A DNA stretch of 64,000 nucleotides from Filosporella fistucella (lineage: Eukaryota > Ascomycota > Leotiomycetes > Helotiales). Below, piece after piece: positions 56,736 through 64,000 of the stretch; the first letter of the stretch is position 1; the number at the start of each line of letters is the position of its first letter. Made by a program: the position numbers and the translations under genes. The stretch spans positions 2,418,001 through 2,482,000 of the forward strand of contig JAQJZZ010000018.1 of assembly GCA_030077755.1 (NCBI GenBank), written 5' to 3'. Below the pieces are notes generated by a model. It was not told the origin of the DNA, made no database searches, and worked only from the letters and a program-made list of their open reading frames with translations.

Positions 56736-57773
56736 ATGAGCGGCTCAGCATACTCCATGCCTCCCAATACCAAATACCCATTTTGGTTCGGTGGTAGCGC
56801 AGCATGTATGGCTACTTGTGTTACACATCCTCTGGAACTTGGTTCGTTAAAGCTCTTCCTCATTGCCCCTGTACTAATTCATATGCTTCTAGTTAAGGTA
56901 ATCATTCACATACTCCGGATTCTCTTCCACTCAAGAAAGCAAATAAATTGATGAAAACATCCAGGTCCGCTTACAAACAAGTATCCATGGCTCACCCAAG
57001 ACAATGACAGGTACTTTCTTCAGAATCGTCCACACAACCGGCTTCCGAAGTCTATACAATGGCATCTCAGCTTCTCTCCTCCGCCAAATCACATACTCAA
57101 CCGTCCGTTTCGGAATATACGAAGATCTAAAGCAAAGGTCAGGTTCAGACCCAAGTGCCGCATTCTTGGCTGCCATCGCGGCCTCCTCGGGCTTCATAGG
57201 AGGCTTGGCTGGCAACGTCGCCGACGTGGTGAATGTACGTATGCAGAACGATACGGCTTTACCCGAGGCTCAGCGGAGAAATTATAAACATGCCATCGAT
57301 GGAATTATATGCCTTACCAAAGAAGAAGGGTTCCGGGGTTGGTTCAAGGGGTGGTTACCTAATAGTAGTAGGGCAGCTGTTACTACTGTTGCTCAGTTGG
57401 CGAGTTATGATGTTGTGAAGAGGTTTTTGATCAGGAATACGGGGATGGAAGATGAGGTGCCAACGCAGATACTTGCCTCGTGTATGGCTGGGGCGATGGC
57501 TGCAACAGTGGCGAGCCCGATGGATGTTATCAAGACGAAGGTGATGATGTCGACAGGCAATCAAGGGTTGCTGAAGATATTACGGGAGGTCATTCGGACT
57601 GGTGGAGCTACTTGGATGTTCCAAGGATGGGTTCCGAGCTTCTTGCGTCAAGGACCGTAAGTTACTACTTTTCTCTGCCGTGTATCTAGTTTGGTAATAC
57701 TGACTCAAACAGACATACTGTTTGTATTTTCTTCTTCTTGGAGATGCAAAGGAAGATTTACAGACAACTTTGA
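56736..57773 (+). CDS. Mitochondrial dicarboxylate carrier (SLC25 family)
   Basis: Exons 56736-56841, 56893-56897 (5 nt), 56965-57656 and 57713-57773 total 864 nt (287 aa). The five-base exon TTAAG is required to restore HPLELVKVRLQT, the first carrier signature. The second repeat has GNVADVVNVRMQND and the third SPMDVIKTKVM, so all three signatures of a six-helix carrier are present. The C-terminus ends PHTVCIFFFLEMQRKIYRQL, as in DIC proteins. DIC carriers exchange malate or succinate for phosphate, sulfate or thiosulfate across the inner membrane. With a sulfide oxidoreductase and a sulfate permease next door, sulfate/thiosulfate exchange is the likely reason for its position. It converges with the permease, 84 bp apart. 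Confidence 0.9.
56893..56897 (+). other. 5-nt microexon of the carrier gene
   Basis: TTAAG between a 51-nt intron (gttcgt...actaat...ttctag) and a 67-nt intron (gtaatc...atccag). It completes a Val codon and adds Lys, giving the invariant HPLELVK order. Without it the frame breaks. Confidence 0.7.
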
Positions 57774-57857
57774 GAATTTGGTATAATGAGTTGAACTTCT
57801 GTATATACTTGTACTTGTACAAAAAATAGTCTCGTCCCCTCACTATAAAGCATCAGT

Positions 57858-60575
57858 TTATTCCTCATCTTTTCCTCCTTCATTCACTGTCTGCCTCGCT
57901 CTTTCCAGTAACAAATCCTCCCTTATAGCGTCTCTGACTGCGGTGTCCACAGCATCTGGCAGGTCGATGTGAAAGAATGGCCTATCAATCCCATATACAG
58001 GCTCTAAACCTCTTCCCTCGCTTGCTTCTCCCATACTGCTGCTATGAATTTCATGTTCTACCTCATCTTTCTTATGACTGTCCACTTTTTCACCGTTTTC
58101 CTCAGCTCTCGCAGTAGTCATTTCTTCTTTGCCCGTCCTACTCTCTTCATCCTTTTCCTCAACTTCTCTCTTTCTCGCACCCGCCATCCTCTTATCACTT
58201 TCTGTAGCTCCTGCCAGTGAACTTGCCACTGAATAAGCTGGGCACCACTTTCCAGGGCCATCTCCTCCCGCTGACAGTGAGGGCCGCCCAAACCCTACAA
58301 CCGCCAACGCTCGACGTGTCCACTTGTTGTCCAGCCCCGAGAAATGCCACTCTACGACCGAAGGCGCGACATAGCGGTCTAGAGTGTTGCGAAGGTCAAC
58401 GAGGGATTGGATAGCTGTAATATCGAGATGATTGAGAGTAGCGCAATCTAGAATAATGGCGCGGAGAAGTGGTTTCTTGCTGGATGCTTTGGAAGAGGCG
58501 ATTGTGGATACAGGATCCGACCACAGACGATCCTGGATGGAACATCGTTAGAGATATTTTTTTCTCGATTTGTATTAGAGATTCTACAGTACCTTTGCAG
58601 GGATATGATGGTCAACTGTTGTTCGTCGTGTGTGCTCCGTGATGTAGGACAGCATGTGATCCACATGACGAGCTGCATTAACATAATTCAATGCTTCATC
58701 GAATCTGTAGAGGAAGATACCGGGATATGGCGTGAGGACTTCAATTCTTGGGTTTGAGTTGTCTTTCTTGTCTATAGGAAGATAAACTTCCCTAACTATG
58801 CCCTCTGCTTCGTTTGGGGGACTTGGGATATCTGAGGTGAAAGTCTTGCCACCGTCACTTGACACTGTCTCTTTATCGTCTTCTTCCTCGTTGTGGACTA
58901 CTCTTTTCACTCTAATCTGCCCCAGGAACACACCATGTGGTCGCGCCATGCGGACCAACAATAGGGCAAATGACAGCGCAATGGTGGTATAGATACTCAT
59001 CTCGAGAGATACAAACAACCCCACCATAACACCGACAACCCAGATCAAAAGTTCCGCTGGAGATAGCTGCCAGTACTTGTACAAAGCAGAGGGTGGTGTC
59101 ATTAAATTGCTCACCGCATGGATGATCAACCCCGCTAACGCCGCCTTGGGAATATAGTAAAACACTGCCGTCAAAGCATACAGTGCAAGAATCAGAATAA
59201 GTGCACTGAAAAGACCTGCGAGTGGTGTTCGCACTCCAGCTTTTGTCAGTACGGCTGACGCGCCGAACGATCCTGTGCAGGCGTAACCTCCCAGAAGTGT
59301 TCCGACAGCATTCGAGACGCCTTGAGCCAGTATCTCTTGTGATGGGATGACGGTATATCCGTACCGCCTGCCAAAAGACTTGGCGATTGCGATGTGCTCT
59401 ATGATTAGTATGATGATGATGGCTGGGAGCTGTGGCAAAACCAGTTTGATGAGCTCGGTGTCCAAAGAAGGCGGCCCTGCATGCTTGAAGCCTGATTCGA
59501 TTTTACCAACAAGTTTGAACTTCCAGTATTGCTTTTCATGGGGGATCGTTCGATGAACGAGCCAACTGATGAATGTGTAGAGGAGGATGGTGAAGGTAAG
59601 TCGGAGAGAGGAAATAGTTGCCCATAACTTTTTCCTCGTCGGTTGACGGACTTCGAACTTTGCACAAACCTCTCTGATCACGTACAAAAGAAGTATCGAG
59701 GTCAGGCCAATAGTAGCATCAAGTTGCGTGTCGGAGAGCTTCTTGAGCGTATCTATATAGACAAGATACGGCGCCTGTCGTGTGTTGATTCCTTGAATGC
59801 CAAGAGCAACAGGGAATTGGGTGCCAATGATGGTGATACTGGCTGATGTCACGAATGCGGAAATTGGGATGTATGGTATCAGTTCGATGATCCAACCGAG
59901 GCGAAAGAGACCAAGAAAGATGAGGATGATTCCTGACATGAAAGTAATGCATTTCGCTATGTCTTCCGAGGAATATACCCCAGGATAGTCTTTCTGAATG
60001 GAGACTATCACGCCACCGATCAGGAGTGACCCAACAGCTGTCGTCTAAGGTTTGTGTGAGCTTTAAGGTTGTTGGTAAAACGAAGGTGATTCAGTTACCC
60101 CAATGACGATATCTTTGGACGTTCCAAAAAGCCAATATATGGCGGCTCCTGTGAAAGAAGTGTACAGTCCATATTCTGGCCCCAATTCAGCAAGAATGGC
60201 ATATGCCATTGCCTGAGGAACAACAACAAATCCAACAGTCAGGCCTGAAAAGTATTAGTGATGACGAATTTTGCGGAAATGATCTTATTGAGATCCTCTC
60301 TCACCTGCGATACTATCTCCCAGCAGCCATGTCAAGTTATACCGCGGGATCCAAGTTGTAAAAGGGAAAATGTTTCTGATGTATTTGGCTGTACCATCTC
60401 GTGTGGGTCTCATACCCAAAAGCCATTGTTTGATCGAAGGTTCTTCCTCAACATATACAGCGACAGTAGCAGATTTTGCATCTTTTTCCAGTGATGCCTT
60501 CTCTTTCAATCCTTCGTCTGGGTTCACGTGAAAGACTTTCCGTCGGACAGTCGTTGTAAGCTTGTGGAGAACCAT
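57858..60575 (-). CDS. SulP-family sulfate permease with STAS domain
   Basis: Exons 60575-60305, 60244-60099, 60044-58593 and 58532-57858 sum to 2544 nt (847 aa). The hydrophilic N-tail is followed by the conserved start of the transport domain (NLTWLLGDSIAGLTVGFVVV; PQAMAYAILAELGPEYGLYT). About 10-12 helices follow, with SFGRRYGYTVIPSQEILAQG and GGYACTGSFGASAVLTKAG typical of sulfate permeases. The C-terminal STAS domain begins near residue 570 (GIFLYRFDEALNYVNA) and continues with AIILDCATLNHLDITAIQSL. A charged, disordered insertion lies inside or after it (bases ~58000-58250). It should transport sulfate at the plasma membrane. A GGTCGGCGACC element lies about 200 bp upstream of the ATG. 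Confidence 0.93.
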
Positions 60576-61238
60576 GAGGAGCGGGTAAATGTGTTTTGAA
60601 TATTACACGCGAGGATGAAAGTGAACTTTAATATAACTATCGCGGAAGGAACTGAAGTATATTCCCCAAAATGGACTTGGATCATTCTGGATAGCATATA
60701 TGTATATTCCTTATAGATGTTGTTCCCGATGGTCGAGCAAGTTACAACATGTCATATCCACCCGGGAAGGTTGGTCGGCGACCTGTTGCCACTAGAGCGG
60801 CCACCACTTCATCCCGGCGAACTTTGACGGGCAGGTGCAAAATTACTGACAGATTCCAGAAAATTTTTATTGGTGTTTATTGTAGTCCATTCAACGGTTT
60901 TGGAGATTAGCAATCAGCGAAAGCCAAAACCAAGTATTTTCAACCAGAGAATATACTTAACTTTTCATTGGACTGTAAATTTTTGCTATCTATATATTTC
61001 CCCCGAATTCCTGAAATGGCCCCTTTCTCTTTTCTATCAAGTATTGAAAGACATTGCTTATGAAATGCATGCCCTTGGTATTGTATAATACAAACAAATG
61101 ATACAGCTTAGTTATATGGCTCTCGGAAACGGGCCATCACCCCTACGAACCACGAACCATCCCAAGAATTGGAAGAAAGTGAACCTTTTCAGGCATGCAC
61201 GACCCATTGGGACAAAATTATGCACCAGATACAACATC
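60576..61238. other. Intergenic, permease promoter
   Basis: Between the permease start and the 3' end of the sulfide oxidoreductase gene. It holds the palindrome at 60773-60783. No gene. Confidence 0.5.
60773..60783. promoter_or_regulatory. GGTCGGCGACC element upstream of the sulfate permease
   Basis: Identical over 11 bp to the element in front of the carrier. The next bases also match (TGTTGCC versus TGTTTGCC). It lies about 198 bp before the permease ATG. Confidence 0.65.
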
Positions 61239-62726
61239 TCATCTGATGAAACCCTTTGGTCCTCCCCAAGTCCCTTTCACCATATATTTACTGTACACCC
61301 ATGGAAAGAAATCTTTCTTCAGGTGATAGAATGCCCTGCGAGGAACTGTTTGGTCGATCCCAAACCAGTTGTTGAATGTCTCTTTCGGCACTCCACCATA
61401 CTTGAACTCAGCGAGAAGGACCTTTCCATACTCTGTGAGGAGTGGGCACGAGGTATAACCATCATAAGCCGGCTCTGGTTCTTTGCCCTCCAACGATAAG
61501 CTGAGGTTGCGCACTAAGACTGGTGCTTGCGAAGTGATGGCTGCCACAGTCTTGGATGTTGGCAAGCTCGAAGCATCACCAGCAGACCAAACATTGTGAT
61601 ATTTGGTGTGTCGGAGGGTTGCAGGATCTACGTCGACGAATCCAGCTTCGTTTGCCAGAGCACTTTCCTTAACAAAAGTATAAGGCCGGTTTTTTGGTGC
61701 GACATGCAGAAAGTCAAATTGTCTTGTGACCTGCTCTTTCCCACCTGGACGAGCAAAAGTGGCTGTATTGCCATCAACAGCGATAAGATCGTGCTCGAAC
61801 AAGCCTTCAACACCCCTCTCGATGCGAAGTTCTTCGAGTTTAGCACTGTATTTCGGTACACCGAACATTGTAGGTAAGCCGGTAGCGAAAGTAATTTTGA
61901 CGGCGGAATCTGAGGGTTTGCTGATATTGTACAGGCCTGCTTGCTTCCAGTAATCCAATGCCAACCACTAGAATACCACCAGTCAGAATTTTGATATAAA
62001 TACCTGGGATGATAATACAATAACGCATAATGAAGATAGGGTAAGTCTGACGAGCGAAAATAGAAGAAACTGATTTTATCTATTCTCACTTACCATGATT
62101 TTCTGTGGTGCACCAGCACACTTGACAACACCTGCTGGCTGAGTGAAAAGAGCGTTGCCACCCTGGAACTTCTTGATTTCGCGGAAAACCTTGTCACAAT
62201 ATCTATAGTCGTAAATGGAAGACACTGGAGAATCCGGATTGTCGATAAGCTCTGGCAACCCTTTGACAGATGCATAGTCAACTTTGATGCCGGGTACAAC
62301 CACAAGGTGCTCGTAATTGATCTTGTCACCATTGCTGAGTGTGACAAAGTTGTTTTCTGGGGAGAAGGAGCGAACTCCAAAATTGTAAAACTGAAGTTTG
62401 GGGTCGATCAAGCTGTCAAGTGGTTCTCGTAAACTCTCCTTCGTCTTCAGTCCTCCACCAACCAAAGTCCAGCCAGGCTGATAATTATGCCATTGTGAAG
62501 GATCCACAACAGCAATTTCGTGATCAGCAAATTTGCCTTGTCGGACGAGCTGATGGCTGATGGAAAGACCCGCTGCTCCTCCACCGACAACCACCACCTT
62601 GTGGTTTCGATCAACGGTATTTACTGGCGATACTGTTGCCATCCCTCTCAGTACCTGAAATCTCCGTGCTCTAGCTCCTGAACGTCCAGCAGCAGCAGCT
62701 AAGGACAGGACCCGGGTACGTTGCAT
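61239..62726 (-). CDS. Mitochondrial sulfide:quinone oxidoreductase (HMT2-like)
   Basis: Exons 62726-62094 and 61967-61239 (intron 126 nt) give 453 aa. The start MQRTRVLSLAAAAG, rich in Arg and Ala, is a mitochondrial presequence; this ATG is preferred over the open frame upstream. KVVVVGGGAAGLSI (GGGAAG at 48-53) is the FAD-binding fold. DPSQWHNYQPGWTLVGGG and TQPAGVVKCAGAPQKIM contain the first redox Cys (203). YDGYTSCPLLTEYGK contains the second (Cys385). The spacing matches eukaryotic SQR, including human SQOR. NVWSAGDASSLPTSKT is the second FAD motif, and C-terminal hydrophobic helices contact the membrane. It oxidises sulfide to persulfide and passes electrons to ubiquinone. Confidence 0.93.
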
Positions 62727-62905
62727 GTTGCCAATAGAGATGAGAAGAAGAGGGGCCGCGAGAACGTGAAGAAAGGAAATGGATATAATGTAAATAGAGA
62801 GGAAAATGTCACAAATTCGACGATGAAAAGAATTACCCCATGTTTCATGCACAAAAGTGGAACCGCAAACATTTTCCCCGATAACGCGTGAGAATTTCTG
62901 ATCTA

Positions 62906-62915
62906 GTCGCCGACC
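62906..62915 (-). promoter_or_regulatory. GGTCGGCGAC element upstream of the sulfide oxidoreductase
   Basis: Ten-base match on the minus strand, the same strand as the gene, about 180 bp before its ATG. The last palindrome base differs (T for C). Confidence 0.6.
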
Positions 62916-63258
62916 GGCCTGCAAGGATAGAGGTTATCATGAAAAGAAACGGCGGTCTACGGATACTTCGACAAAATCTTTGAGAATCATATGTTTCTCG
63001 GGTCCACACGGAGACACCAACCATGCAATAATGAAGTATGAAGCTGCGAATGTAGGGGACATAGATTGAGAGCAGGACCCTGTTACCCGTTTAAGCGTTG
63101 GAGCAACGGCGGGGTGGCTAGCAAGGTATATTTCCGTACCAGGGAGTGAATGGCGCTGGGTTTGCAAGCAGAATTGAGCCAATTTGAGTTGGATAATATT
63201 AGTCTTTTACGAAGTGTGCTGGATACAAAAGAAGGAGTGCGGTGGAGGGCTAGATCGT

Positions 63259-63268
63259 GGTCGGCGTC
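63259..63268 (+). promoter_or_regulatory. Near match GGTCGGCGTC
   Basis: 9 of 10 bases match the element. It lies about 490 bp before the ATG of the presequence gene and about 530 bp from the oxidoreductase ATG. Confidence 0.3.
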
Positions 63269-63754
63269 GGCTCAACGGTTATGCATGCAGGGGTAGCTAC
63301 CGCGAACCGGGGAACAAAATCATGGTTGACGACCAGTCGTAAACCTTCAAACATCAACATCCTACGGCACTGTGTGCTCTAGGCACGACATCAGATGGTG
63401 CGACAAGAACGGAAATATATTCCAGGTCACACCACATTTGCACAGCTGAAGATCAAAACCTCGGCATCTTAAGACTTACGTAGTCTTGTATCGAGATCCG
63501 GGAGATATATGCAACACAGTCGCCGTACCTTACGCCGATCAACTTCTGCACTTCGCCGAGCACGAAAAGACTCGGGTTTCGTCCTCTCTCATTCACATCA
63601 TGAGTGTTTGCTTCACAAGGTAATGTAATGTGCTAGGTGCCCAAGGGTATAGGTAGTGTAGTTTTCTGATTGCCTTCGTATTCCCCTCTTCTCCTATCTA
63701 CCTGTTCCATCCATTTATCCCCTTGACCATCCAATTTCTTTACCTCATAACACA

Positions 63755-64000
63755 ATGCAAGCCACCCAGTTTCACATCAGTAGCAGAGGGCAGACAAGTG
63801 TCCGTCTTCTCTTGCGGTCTAGCAGAACCACTTCAACTCTCGCAACAAGATCTTCAAGTCGGGCAATCCATTCAGCTTCTTTTCGCCAGGAACTCGAGCA
63901 CCAACCTACATGTCCTCTGCGAACTTCAAAAGATGCCTCTACTACCACAGCCTCCACGAGCAAGCTTCTGCAAAGGCGCGACAGACCTGCCAATCACACT
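63755..64000 (+). CDS. Gene start with mitochondrial presequence (3' partial)
   Basis: The frame runs from the ATG at 63755 to the window end: 82 codons without a stop. The first ~47 residues lack any acidic residue and are rich in Arg and Ser (QTSVRLLLRSSRTTSTLATR). They end in RAIHSASF, which resembles a matrix-protease cleavage site. The following part (QELEHQPTCPLRTSKDAS) is not diagnostic. The product should enter mitochondria, but its function cannot be read here. Next to the sulfide oxidoreductase and with a near copy of the shared element, a persulfide-handling enzyme such as a dioxygenase or sulfurtransferase is a guess only. Confidence 0.65.
   Translation, partial: MQATQFHISSRGQTSVRLLLRSSRTTSTLATRSSSRAIHSASFRQELEHQPTCPLRTSKDASTTTASTSKLLQRRDRPANHT

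Larger units (their letters stand above)
62727..63754. other. Divergent promoter, oxidoreductase / presequence gene
   Basis: 1 kb between the oxidoreductase (-) and the last gene (+). It contains one exact and one near copy of the GGTCGGCGAC word. No gene. Confidence 0.5.

Noticed and set aside
57212..57224. GTCGCCGAC word inside the carrier gene
   Set aside because: Within coding sequence (Val-Ala-Asp codons) and lacking the full GGTCGGCGAC word, so not counted as a regulatory copy.
1..64000. CRISPR arrays, bacterial operons or Shine-Dalgarno sites
   Set aside because: The window is fungal nuclear DNA with spliceosomal introns; no spaced identical repeats were seen.

Overview
The window is nuclear DNA of a filamentous ascomycete (Pezizomycotina). 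The gene content and the membrane-protein and ankyrin families suggest a helotialean Leotiomycete, but the lineage is an inference. The evidence is genes broken by 45-130 nt introns with gt...ctaac/ctgac...ag signals, two fungal Zn2Cys6 regulators, a Ty3-type reverse transcriptase relic and no operon-like packing. Exon chains given below were joined by hand from reading frame, splice signals and family motifs. Most sum to an exact multiple of three.

Layout. 0-14 kb: 3' part of an ankyrin protein (+); a fungal membrane protein (+); a CNNM/DUF21-CBS protein (-); a degenerate kinase (+); a large conserved membrane protein (-). 14.6-21 kb: a run of serine/proline-rich, single-pass surface proteins ending with a cysteine-rich one. 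23-30 kb: a J-domain protein (-), an unrecognised 685-aa protein (+), and a Zn2Cys6 factor (+) whose zinc cluster is spread over very small exons. 30.6-37.4 kb: a nucleoside group made of an ADAL-like deaminase (-), a nucleoside hydrolase (+) and a concentrative nucleoside transporter (+). 38.8-43 kb: one uninterrupted 1283-aa frame carrying two complete Zn2Cys6 regulators head to tail. 43-55 kb: an Asl1-like glycosidase (-), a duplicated-domain protein (+), a DUF2235 hydrolase (+), a secreted flavin oxidase (+) and an SDR (-).

54.8-64 kb: after a retroelement relic comes what I consider the main discovery. Four neighbouring genes fit sulfide oxidation: a mitochondrial dicarboxylate carrier (+), a SulP sulfate permease with STAS domain (-), a mitochondrial sulfide:quinone oxidoreductase (-), and the start of a gene with a clear mitochondrial presequence (+, runs off the end). 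The word GGTCGGCGAC, part of the palindrome GGTCGGCGACC, lies 140-200 bp upstream of the first three start codons. A 9/10 match lies upstream of the fourth. This suggests one regulator controls sulfide import, oxidation and sulfate exchange.

Limits: no homology search or RNA data were available. N-termini, small exons and family names rest on motif recognition.
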